A DNA stretch of 64,000 bases from positions 124,001 through 188,000 of the forward strand of contig JBCCOS010000006.1 in the NCBI GenBank assembly GCA_039025235.1, given 5' to 3'. Made by a program: the position numbers and the translations under genes. The notes under the pieces were generated by a model. The model was not told the origin of the DNA and made no database searches. It saw only the letters and a list, made by a program, of their open reading frames with translations. Position 1 is the stretch's first letter. Each line of letters starts with the position of its first letter. Source of the stretch: MED-G105 sp039025235 (GTDB lineage: Bacteria > Pseudomonadota > Alphaproteobacteria > Caulobacterales > Parvularculaceae). Positions 53,226 to 60,627 of the stretch are shown piece by piece.

Positions 53226-54632
53226 ATGGCAGATAAGTCCCAAGCGTCGCATATTAAAGAAGGTTTTGCGCCACCAAGCCCAAAACGATTGCCGCCAATG
53301 GCGGCTTTGGCGCGCACGATAATGCAGGGCGATGGTGATTTGTTGAGCTTGTTGCCGGCGGATGCTTACAAGATGGATGCGGGCGAGCTCGGATATTCTC
53401 GTCGTTCCATCAAAATATTCAATGACGCCGACCTTGTCAGCGAAATCATGCAAGATAAAGACGAAATTTTTCCGAAAAGCGATCTCATGGTCGGTGCCCT
53501 TGAGCCGTTGATCGGCAACTCGGTCTTTGTCTCTGATGGTGCTGTTTGGCGGCGCCAACGTGCGATGATTGATGCCGCTTTCTCTTTGATGCGCCTCAAT
53601 CTTGCCTTTGCATCGATGCGATCGGCTGTTGACGAGCATGAAAAGCGTCTCTTGAGGGCCGCCGACACCGGAGACGTTATTTCTCTCGATCTTGCAATGA
53701 GTCACCTGACAGCAGACATTATCTGCAGAACAGTTTTTTCCGTACCATTGCAGTCTAAGACTGCGAAAGACGTTTTTGATGACTTCACAGTTTTTGAGCG
53801 CGGCGTTGCCCAAGTTAAAATATGGCGTTTGATCACTGATCGTGCATTTGCAAAGCCGCGTCAGGACCCAGAAGTAATGCGGGCATGCAAACGAATTCGC
53901 CGGCATCTTGGTGAACTGGTTGATACACACCTTAGCGATGGAATGGGGCGATTTAATGATATTGCAAGCGCCGTCATTGCGGCGCGTGATAGGGACACTG
54001 GTGAAGGGTTTACACGAGAAGAATTGATTGATCAGCTTGGTGTATTCTTCCTTGCCGGACATGAAACGACTGCGAGCGTGCTGACATGGGTCTTTTATAT
54101 ATTGGCGCTGCGTCCGGAAATACTGGCTCTCGTTCGCGCTGAAGTTGATCAGGTTGTTGGGGATGGTGAGGTGACGCTCGAACACGTCAAAAAACTTCCC
54201 TACATAAAGAGTGTTTTCAAAGAGACGTTGCGTCTTTACCCTCCGATCACCTTTATGCCACGGGTCGCGATGCGTTCGGGGCAGATTGGAAAGTACAAAG
54301 TTCGCCGGGGGGCACTCATCATGATCGCCCCCTGGACAATTCATCGGCGTGCAGAATATTGGCCGCGGCCTGATGTTTTTGACCCCCAACGTTTTAGTGT
54401 GTCGCGAGAAAAAGATATTCCGTCTGGTGCGTATATTCCATTTGGCTTGGGGCCGCATATCTGTGTAGGAGCAGGCTTTGCGGTGATGGAAAGTGCTTTG
54501 ATTATTGCGCGGCTCGCGCGCCGCTTTGACCTCTCTTTTGAGGGAAACGTTAAGGCTGTCCGTCCCGTCGCCCGGCTGACGACACGTCCGGCGAGCCAGG
54601 TTATGATTCGAGTGCGGTTGCATAAGTCTTAG
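53226..54632 (+). CDS. Cytochrome P450
   Basis: About 468 residues, soluble, no N-terminal anchor. All core motifs are present: WRRQR in helix C (109-113), oxygen-activating AGHETT (277-282), ExxR as ETLR (333-336), PERF-like DPQRF, and the heme-binding FGLGPHICVGAGFAV with Cys413. The sequence has the CYP4/CYP102-like or CYP175-like class-II look (KETLRLYPP, PWTIHRR) rather than the CYP101 type. CYP175 of Thermus hydroxylates carotene rings, so a crt-linked hydroxylase role is attractive. The frame extends to TTG 53190; ATG 53226 is chosen, but no strong ribosome binding site favours either. No ferredoxin gene is adjacent. The 3' end overlaps the ATP-grasp gene by 32 bp. Confidence 0.92.
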   Translation: MADKSQASHIKEGFAPPSPKRLPPMAALARTIMQGDGDLLSLLPADAYKMDAGELGYSRRSIKIFNDADLVSEIMQDKDEIFPKSDLMVGALEPLIGNSVFVSDGAVWRRQRAMIDAAFSLMRLNLAFASMRSAVDEHEKRLLRAADTGDVISLDLAMSHLTADIICRTVFSVPLQSKTAKDVFDDFTVFERGVAQVKIWRLITDRAFAKPRQDPEVMRACKRIRRHLGELVDTHLSDGMGRFNDIASAVIAARDRDTGEGFTREELIDQLGVFFLAGHETTASVLTWVFYILALRPEILALVRAEVDQVVGDGEVTLEHVKKLPYIKSVFKETLRLYPPITFMPRVAMRSGQIGKYKVRRGALIMIAPWTIHRRAEYWPRPDVFDPQRFSVSREKDIPSGAYIPFGLGPHICVGAGFAVMESALIIARLARRFDLSFEGNVKAVRPVARLTTRPASQVMIRVRLHKS

Positions 54633-55839
54633 GTCTCTCTTCAGTCTCCGAATGCTGCTCATCAGCAGGAGAACCCGCCCGGGTTATCCATTTATGCCTA
54701 GGGGCAGGTGTCCATGCGATATCCTGCGTTGCAGCCTGACCAAACGTTTCGCCCTTGAAAAGAACACCAAGTAGGATTTCAATTGACATTGGCGTCATGA
54801 GAATAAACGGCAAACGATCGCCCGGCGTCCAGAGTACATCACGTGACCCCAAGATGATCCGTAGGCGCCTTAAAAATTCGCGCCGTTTAAAAATTTGGCT
54901 ATAGGCTAGGGCTAATGTCGTATGTCCTTCTTGAAATGTTCTATTGGCTTTGAACGCAATGGGCTGTGAATGATTTAGAATTGATGCTGCGAGGCTTCTC
55001 TGTTCAAAGAAATGAATGCCGCTGGTGAGCCTGGGGTTACACTCCAATGGCCAAACGGCGCCGTCGTCGTCGATTATAAAGTCAAAAGCGATGAAACCGC
55101 TATAGTTTTCATTGGCAACAAAGTTCGCAATCCACCGTCGGACATCATGGGCACCATCAAGTCTTCGAAAGGCCGTCGCCACCGTTCCAGCGAATGCTAG
55201 CCCGCGATAGAGAACCGTTTGTTCGATGTGACCAGAACGACAAAAGCTGAGTGAACTTATTTCTCGTCCACTCATGCGCTCTTGTATAATGAATTCTGAC
55301 GAAAGGCGGTCTTTGCTAATTGGTTCGCCTGGTTTGTGAAAGCAAATGCCGCCTCCAGAGCAGCCGAAGCGTGGTTTTGAAATTGTTTTTACCTGTTCGG
55401 CTAACGTGCTAGCCTCGAGCGTGTCTGCGCGGTAGGTTTGTGGTACGTTCAGTCTAGCGGATTTCGAAGTTTCTATGAAGGTAAGTTTGTCGTGAACTCG
55501 AATGAGGTCAGAGCCTGTTGCGCCTAATATTTCAGTATACGGTGGTAAAGCCGTAGCGATGCCTGATACCGCGATCGCTTCTTCTGATATCGGTATAACT
55601 AAATCAATTTGCTCACGTTTGATTATCGATAAAAGCTCGTTTTGAAACGCAACAATATCCTTTGCAGGAGAGGGAACGTGATAACTCTTTGCGACGGCAC
55701 GAGAGGCTCGGCAGAGATGAAACCGGAATGGATCGGCGATAATGACCCTGCATCCTGCGGTGTTTAGAGCACGTGCAATTTCAAGAGCTTTTGGAAGTCT
55801 ACCGAGGGTCAGGAGGACGTTCTTGCGCGCCATTGCCAT
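54601..55839 (-). CDS. ATP-grasp ligase-like protein of unknown substrate
   Basis: A 412-residue protein. A pre-ATP Rossmann-like domain (NVLLTLGRLPKALEIARALN, IADPF) is followed by DLVIPISEEAIAVSG, RVHDKLTFIE and the ATP-grasp fold: FIIQERMSGREISSLSFC, then the metal-binding FIAFDFIIDDDGAVWPLECN with NPRLTSG. Enzymes of this fold join a carboxylate to an amine, thiol or other nucleophile through an acyl-phosphate. The C-terminal 130 residues (GSRDVLWTPGDRLPFILMTP) are typical of an uncharacterised ATP-grasp subgroup. No signal peptide; cytoplasmic. It is convergent with the P450 and divergent from crtY, inside the carotenoid locus. Whether it modifies a carotenoid, a lipid or something else is unknown. 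Confidence 0.85.
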   Translation of the reverse strand: MAMARKNVLLTLGRLPKALEIARALNTAGCRVIIADPFRFHLCRASRAVAKSYHVPSPAKDIVAFQNELLSIIKREQIDLVIPISEEAIAVSGIATALPPYTEILGATGSDLIRVHDKLTFIETSKSARLNVPQTYRADTLEASTLAEQVKTISKPRFGCSGGGICFHKPGEPISKDRLSSEFIIQERMSGREISSLSFCRSGHIEQTVLYRGLAFAGTVATAFRRLDGAHDVRRWIANFVANENYSGFIAFDFIIDDDGAVWPLECNPRLTSGIHFFEQRSLAASILNHSQPIAFKANRTFQEGHTTLALAYSQIFKRREFLRRLRIILGSRDVLWTPGDRLPFILMTPMSIEILLGVLFKGETFGQAATQDIAWTPAPRHKWITRAGSPADEQHSETEERPKTYATALES

Positions 55840-56091
55840 TATGTCGAAACTGCGAAATGTCCGACCTATTCGGACTTAAATGTCATAGTAATGGTGTGAC
55901 GTTGAGGTGGGCGACACACACAATTCTGTATTTTTTATTCCAAGAGGCAGCGGAATAGTGTTAACTACAATTGACACTAGAGCGTGTAGTTTTCAAGTGG
56001 TATTGGTGATTTGGCCTGTAGAAAGCATCCGCGACTATCCACTGGAGTCGTCGCAAATATTTATATAATTGATTGATATATCAGGATTTTT
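55840..56091. other. Divergent promoter region between ATP-grasp gene and crtY
   Basis: 252 bp without a gene. At 55979-56026, AGAGCGTGTAG and TTCAAGTGGTATTGG resemble a decayed hairpin of the repeat family. I found no PpsR-type TGT-N12-ACA site. The crtY start (ATG 56092) follows ATATCAGGATTTTT, a modest ribosome binding site. Confidence 0.4.
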
Positions 56092-57282
56092 ATGAAGACC
56101 GATATTGCGATTGTTGGCGGTGGATTATCCGGTGGGTTGATAGCCCTTAAATTGCTGGAGAAACGCCGCGATATTTCTATTCTGTTGATCGAGCGGTCAA
56201 GTCACCTTGGTGGAAACCACACATGGTCTTTTCATCACAGTGATCTTCCGCCTCAGCTCATGCAATTCGTAAAACCAATGATTGCCAGTTCGTGGTCCCG
56301 ACAGCAGGTTCGCTTTCCAGCCTTTCAAAGGACGCTGAATACTGGATACGCGTCAATGACGTCTGAGCAGTTGCACAAACGGCTTGAACCCTTACTGGGC
56401 GAAAATGTCATTTTCAACGCTGACGTATATGCGGTTGAGCCAAATGCGGTTGTACTGAGCGATGGAAGACGCATTGAGGCTGGTGCTGTTATTGATGCGC
56501 GCGGTCAGAGAAATGCCGATGCTTTGACCATTGGTTTCCAAAAGTTTTTAGGTCAGGAAATCAGATTTGCAAAGCCGCATGGTCTTACGGCACCGATCAT
56601 AATGGATGCCAATATTCCGCAATCAGATGGGTATCGATTTATTTATGTTCTTCCGTTTTCGGAGGATACAGCGTTGGTCGAAGATACATATTATGCTGAC
56701 GGTTCGGATTTGGAAACGGAGACCACACGCGCAGAAATAGCTTCCTATTGTGAGCGTGCTGGGTGGCCAATCGCTGAAATCCTTCGAGAAGAAAACGGCG
56801 TCTTACCTATTGCGCTTGCTGGTGATATTAAGGCTCATTTAGATTCTGCAACACCAGGTGTTAGTCTCGCCGGTTTGGGGGCTGGTTTGTTTCACCCTCT
56901 TACCGGTTATTCTTTGCCAGACGCAGCGCGCCTTGCCGAGCGTGTGGCCAATGCGCATGATTTGAGCGGGCCAGCCTTATACAATCTTACCCGTTCTTAC
57001 GCGGAGAAGCGTTGGCGAGAGAGAGGGTTTTATCGCTTACTCTCAAGATTTTTGTATTATGCCGCTCGTCCAAGCGAACGACATTTGGTTCTTGGTCGGT
57101 TCTATCGGCTTTCCGGCGAACTTATTGAACGTTTCTATGCTAGCGAATCATCACGGGCCGATAAGATGAGGGTCCTCGTTGGAAAGCCACCAGTGAATTT
57201 CCTGAAAGCAGTGGAATGCATGGATGAAGATCGTTGGCTTAGTCATTGCTGGAAGCCAAGACTGGTTGCCAATGCTGCGTAA
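56092..57282 (+). CDS. crtY: Lycopene beta-cyclase CrtY
   Basis: 396 residues. The FAD site is DIAIVGGGLSGGLIALKLLE, then RSSHLGGNHTWSFHHSDL (family signature). Also seen are RFIYVLPFSEDTALVEDTYY (the catalytic acidic stretch), ENGVLPIALAGD and GAGLFHPLTGYSLPDAARLA. CrtY forms beta-ionone rings at the ends of lycopene to give gamma- and beta-carotene, at the cytoplasmic membrane. No other early carotenoid genes are present, so the rest of the pathway is elsewhere. Its promoter is shared with the ATP-grasp gene on the opposite strand. Confidence 0.96.
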   Translation: MKTDIAIVGGGLSGGLIALKLLEKRRDISILLIERSSHLGGNHTWSFHHSDLPPQLMQFVKPMIASSWSRQQVRFPAFQRTLNTGYASMTSEQLHKRLEPLLGENVIFNADVYAVEPNAVVLSDGRRIEAGAVIDARGQRNADALTIGFQKFLGQEIRFAKPHGLTAPIIMDANIPQSDGYRFIYVLPFSEDTALVEDTYYADGSDLETETTRAEIASYCERAGWPIAEILREENGVLPIALAGDIKAHLDSATPGVSLAGLGAGLFHPLTGYSLPDAARLAERVANAHDLSGPALYNLTRSYAEKRWRERGFYRLLSRFLYYAARPSERHLVLGRFYRLSGELIERFYASESSRADKMRVLVGKPPVNFLKAVECMDEDRWLSHCWKPRLVANAA

Positions 57283-57295
57283 AGTAAATCTTCCT

Positions 57296-57398
57296 TAAAG
57301 CGCCTCCATTTCAATTGGAATCAGAACGGCGCTTTAAGTCGTTGATTTTACGCATTTCCTTAACGCCAACCGCACACACTTGGCTTGGAAATGCTTTA
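57296..57398. repeat. Hairpin plus tail repeat, full copy, between crtY and msrA
   Basis: Arms AAAGCGCC / GGCGCTTT flank CATTTCAATTGGAATC, then TTTTACGCATTTCCTTAACG, CACACACTTGGC and GGAAATGCTTTA. It is essentially the reverse complement of 50422-50524. Convergent junction. Confidence 0.8.
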
Positions 57399-57411
57399 GA
57401 CTGCATACGCT

Positions 57412-57915
57412 TTAATCAGTGGTCCACTCAGGTCGAATGAAGTGGCAGGTATAACCAGTCGGATAGCGCTCTAAATAGTCCTGATGGGAATCTTCTGCTG
57501 GAGTGAATGCGCCCGCAGAAACGACCTCTGTGACAATAGGGCCAGGCCATTTCCCAGATGCGTCAAGTTTGACAATGAGTTTTTCGGCGATGTTTTTTTG
57601 TTCGTCGTTTAAGTAAAATATAGCTGAGCGGTATTGTGACCCCATGTCATTACCTTGACGGTCCTTTGTCGTTGGATCATGCAGTTGAAAAAAGAACTTT
57701 AGAATGTCTTCATAGCCCGTAACCGATGGATCATATGTTAGTTTAATCGCTTCCGCATGGCCCGTCTGTCCGGTTTTTACGTCATTGTACGTAGGGTTTT
57801 CGAGATCGCCTCCTGTGTAACCAACTTCCGTATCAGTAACCCCACGTTGCTTTCGAAATAGGTCTTCCATACCCCAAAAGCATCCGCCGGCTAGGATTGC
57901 TGTTTCGTTTTTCAT
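57412..57915 (-). CDS. msrA: Peptide methionine sulfoxide reductase MsrA
   Basis: A 167-residue cytoplasmic repair enzyme that reduces the S-form of methionine sulfoxide. Active-site GCFWGMEDLF holds the catalytic Cys; GYTGGDLENPTYNDVKTGQT, HAEAI, and FFQLHDPTTKDRQGNDMG follow, then QYRSAIFY. The resolving Cys near the C-terminus lies in TGYTCHFIRPEW. Length is normal. trxB, coding for the enzyme that feeds electrons to Msr through thioredoxin, lies just upstream on the same strand with a 73-bp gap, so joint expression is likely. Confidence 0.96.
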   Translation of the reverse strand: MKNETAILAGGCFWGMEDLFRKQRGVTDTEVGYTGGDLENPTYNDVKTGQTGHAEAIKLTYDPSVTGYEDILKFFFQLHDPTTKDRQGNDMGSQYRSAIFYLNDEQKNIAEKLIVKLDASGKWPGPIVTEVVSAGAFTPAEDSHQDYLERYPTGYTCHFIRPEWTTD

Positions 57916-57988
57916 ATTTACCCCATCAATCGCTCAATCTAAATTGGCCAAATGACCTAGCTGTAAAAAAACACGTTCCGTTCTTGGC

Positions 57989-58930
57989 TTAGGCGCCAAA
58001 ATCCCTACCAGCTAGGTATCGTTCGGCTTCCAATGCCGCCATACATCCCATGCCAGCGGCTGTAACGGCTTGTCGGTAGACGTCATCTGTGACGTCGCCT
58101 GCCGCATAAACCCCTTCAATTTCAGTGGCAGTGGAATCTGTATGAGTTACTAGATATCCATGATCTTTCATCGGCAGTTTACCGTCAAACAAGGCGGTTG
58201 CGGGTTGGTGACCGATTGCTACAAATACGCCGTCGACTGCGATATTTTGTGTTTTGCCTGTTTTTGCATGTTTCAGGCAAACGCCAGTTACGCCCATAGG
58301 GTTTTCATCGCCGAGAACTTCTTCCACCTGGTGGTCCCAGATCACGGTCACATTGTCTTTGGCAAGAAGGCGATCTTGCAATATTTTTTCAGCGCGAAGA
58401 GTATCTCGGCGATGCACGAGTGTTACGGACTTCGCAAGGCCAGCTAAAAACAGTGCTTCTTCAACCGCGGTGTTACCGCCACCGACAACGGCAACATCTT
58501 TATTTTTATAGAAAAAACCGTCACACGTTGCGCACGCAGAGACACCAAACCCCTGAAATTTGTCTTCTGACGGAAGGCCAAGCCACTTGGCCTGTGCGCC
58601 AGTGGCAATGATAAGGGCGTCCGTTTCATAGATATCGCCGCTATCACCAATAAGCTTGAACGGGCGACGGGATAGGTCAACCTCCTTAATGAGATCGCTG
58701 ACGAAGACAGTCCCCACATGTTCGGCCTGTTTTTGCATTTGCTCCATAAGCCATGGCCCTTGGATTACATCTGCAAACCCCGGATAGTTTTCCACCTCTG
58801 TTGTAATTGTCATTTGTCCACCGGGCTGAAGGCCATGGACAACCACTGGTTCAAGACCGGCGCGCGCTGTATAAATTGCAGCGGTGAGACCCGCAGCGCC
58901 TGAACCAAGAATGAGCACTTTTGTCTTCAT
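57989..58930 (-). CDS. trxB: Thioredoxin reductase
   Basis: A 313-residue FAD/NADPH enzyme that reduces thioredoxin. FAD site VLILGSGAAGLTAAIYTARA; redox-active CATC (Cys133 and Cys136) in SACATCDGFFY; NADPH site VAVVGGGNTAVEEALFLA; final YAAGDVTDDVYRQAVTAAGM. ATG 58930 (KTKVLILGSG) is the family start; the open frame to 59071 is not coding-like. Upstream of msrA on the same strand. In the 391-bp upstream region (58931-59321) I see only its promoter side and a terminator for the lipoprotein gene. Confidence 0.97.
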   Translation of the reverse strand: MKTKVLILGSGAAGLTAAIYTARAGLEPVVVHGLQPGGQMTITTEVENYPGFADVIQGPWLMEQMQKQAEHVGTVFVSDLIKEVDLSRRPFKLIGDSGDIYETDALIIATGAQAKWLGLPSEDKFQGFGVSACATCDGFFYKNKDVAVVGGGNTAVEEALFLAGLAKSVTLVHRRDTLRAEKILQDRLLAKDNVTVIWDHQVEEVLGDENPMGVTGVCLKHAKTGKTQNIAVDGVFVAIGHQPATALFDGKLPMKDHGYLVTHTDSTATEIEGVYAAGDVTDDVYRQAVTAAGMGCMAALEAERYLAGRDFGA

Positions 58931-59222
58931 GAAATATTTTCCTAGCGGCTGATACGATTGCGTTGTGATCTGAATTGCGTTGCCACGTGAAAAATCGATA
59001 TGGACGTTTCCACTTGTGCAAGCAAGATGATGTAGCCTTTGATCACGCCTCTTTGAGCGATAAGGGCGCAATCCGTTGGGCTTGGGTCACGCTTTCAGTA
59101 TTTCCAGTCGACTTGAGGGTGGTTCGGGGCAGAAATGGTCAAAGTGCAAGACCCGTAAACGCAACACAATATAATTGACACAGAACGGCTTTCCAAGCGG
59201 ATGAGATAAAATGATCTCCATG

Positions 59223-59251
59223 AAAAAAGGAGACAGAAGGGTTCTGTCTCC
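59223..59251 (-). terminator. Rho-independent terminator after the glycine-zipper gene
   Basis: On the minus strand, GGAGACAGAA, a 3-nt loop, TTCTGTCTCC and then six Ts. A perfect 10-bp stem 71 nt after the stop of the gene at 59322. Confidence 0.85.
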
Positions 59252-59321
59252 ACTGGTCCGTTGGCATCTTTGAGGATCGCTCTTACAATCAATGATGTTT
59301 GTCTGTGAGCGTTGCGTAGAC

Positions 59322-59666
59322 CTATCGGCCACGCCTTCTAAAGCGTCCATCTTCCCAATAGCTGTCGCCAGAATAAGGGTCTTCATAGTAATATCGATCG
59401 GAGTGGCCGTCATAACGTCTACGACCTTGATCCCTTGCGCGACCGAAACAGGTGCCGGAATTCGAACAACCTTTTGCGGCACCGACGGCAGCACCAATTA
59501 ATGCGCCCGCTGCGGCCCCAGTGCCTGGTCGACCTGCAAAAACTTCACCTGCCGCAGCGCCACCCGCCGCGCCAAGCGCTGCACCATAGAGTGCGCCTTG
59601 TCCTGTGGTTTGACATCCTGTTGCTGCCAATGCCAGTGAAGCTGCCCCTAACGCCATCAATTTCAC
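59322..59666 (-). CDS. Glycine-zipper lipoprotein
   Basis: A 114-residue exported protein. The signal peptide ends in a lipobox, LALAATGCQ, with the acylated Cys at 18. Residues 24-66 form a glycine zipper (ALYGAALGAAGGAAAGEVFA, GAAAGALIGAAVGAAKG). The C-terminal part is Tyr/Arg/Asp-rich (GRRRYDGHSDRYYYED). Such YMGG/Gly-zipper proteins are small outer-membrane or envelope proteins of uncertain role. Starts at GTG 59666, with AGGAG 6 nt upstream, and overlaps by 4 bp (GTGA) the frame upstream. Confidence 0.85.
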   Translation of the reverse strand: MKLMALGAASLALAATGCQTTGQGALYGAALGAAGGAAAGEVFAGRPGTGAAAGALIGAAVGAAKGCSNSGTCFGRARDQGRRRYDGHSDRYYYEDPYSGDSYWEDGRFRRRGR

Positions 59667-59893
59667 GTCGCTCTCCTAAGTTGTGTGTCTTCGACACCAG
59701 TTAATTCGTATTTCACGAACAGGTTTGAGAAAGCTTCTTCAATGGCCTCAACTATCGCTTTCTCGCTTTCTGTTGAGGTAGCATTTGCGGCAGGCGATAT
59801 TAGGGCAGGCCTCGCCCCATTCCTGCCCAGTTCGGCAAAATTTTGCCATGAAAGCCGAAGTATGAAGGAAATCTTGATGAAACGATCTTTCAT
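59663..59893 (-). CDS. Small hypothetical protein, coupled upstream of the lipoprotein gene
   Basis: 76 residues, unknown family. Support for it being real: ATG 59893 has AGGA 5 nt upstream, and its TGA stop overlaps the lipoprotein GTG start as GTGA, a common coupling layout. The sequence has a basic hydrophobic N-terminus (KDRFIKISFILRLSWQNFA), and a C-terminal amphipathic segment, EKAIVEAIEEAFSNLFVKYE. Against: an overlapping frame on the other strand is about as long. Weak call. Confidence 0.4.
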   Translation of the reverse strand: MKDRFIKISFILRLSWQNFAELGRNGARPALISPAANATSTESEKAIVEAIEEAFSNLFVKYELTGVEDTQLRRAT

Positions 59894-60202
59894 TTTTTCC
59901 TGATGAGCCGAACTTGTCTTTCAAATTAATTGAAGTGATGATAAAACTCTTTGTACAGAGTGATCGATTGTTGTTGCAATCGATAACGGGTTATTCGAGC
60001 ATTATCTGTTCAGCGAAGACCTGGCACTCAAAATCCGTTGTGTTAACGGTTGATCGTGGCTGCGTATCACGTAGAAACCCAGCGATCATCCTTCAACGAT
60101 TGTTCCGAGGAGCATCACTGTGTTGTTTTGGGGGATGAATAGGGCAAGACCGCCTATTTTGAGTGGACAAAATTGCCCTCAGCTCGTAATACCGATGCTT
60201 TC
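59894..60202. other. Region between the lipoprotein unit and tRNA-Gly
   Basis: 309 bp without a supported gene. It should hold the minus-strand promoter of the lipoprotein unit and the plus-strand tRNA promoter (separate entry). Confidence 0.4.
60164..60192 (+). promoter_or_regulatory. Candidate promoter of tRNA-Gly
   Basis: TGGACA (60164-60169), 17 nt, then TAATAC (60187-60192). The expected start is a few bases before the tRNA at 60203. The -35 matches five of six consensus bases; the -10 is weak. Confidence 0.4.
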
Positions 60203-60276
60203 GCGGGTATAGCACAATGGTAGTGCAGCAGCCTTCCAAGCTGAGGATGCCGGTTCGATCCCGGCTACCCGCTCCA
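60203..60276 (+). tRNA. tRNA-Gly (TCC anticodon)
   Basis: A complete 74-nt cloverleaf. The acceptor stem GCGGGTA pairs with TACCCGC, followed by a discriminator T and an encoded CCA. The D loop is CACAATGGTAGTGC and the anticodon loop CTTCCAA (TCC). The T arm is CCGGTTCGATCCCGG. Reads GGA codons (and GGG by wobble). Confidence 0.97.
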
Positions 60277-60627
60277 TCGGTCTTCCTCACAACCATATCT
60301 CAATCGCTCATCACTTTATCTCGTTGACCCTCATCCCGGTGATCGTCACTTGCCGCCTCTGGTCATTTTAATGCGTTTTTAGTGCGTTTGCTATTCCCGC
60401 GCTGCAGCAGAGATTTTTTTGAAAAAAATAGCAGGAGATCAAATAACGCGATCATCGTCTAATTTTTTTAGAATTTTGATATTTTATCGGCTCGACCCTT
60501 CGCGTGAGATTGTAATGAACGCATAATGTTGCGTGCCGATCGGTTAAATATCTAGAAATCTCGGCCCCAAACAACCTTCATTTTGGAGGTTCGCATTGCC
60601 AGATTTGTTGAGCACGCTTTAATACCC
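60277..60627. other. Upstream region of the bkd operon, with a possible 8-codon leader frame
   Basis: 351 bp. GGAGG (60585-60589) precedes an out-of-frame TTG at 60596 that would encode LPDLLSTL and stop at TAA 60620-60622, 5 nt before ATG 60628. It might be a leucine-rich leader or chance. An ATT at 60595 would be the in-frame alternative start. No terminator-like structure was found after the tRNA. Confidence 0.3.

Noticed and set aside
53061..54662. A 533-codon open frame on the minus strand opposite the P450
   Set aside because: It is rich in Arg, His, Cys and Asn with no domain. The plus strand encodes a complete P450 with all motifs, so this is a shadow.
58931..59071. A 47-residue extension of thioredoxin reductase
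   Set aside because: The FAD-binding strand normally begins within the first few residues, which fits ATG 58930.
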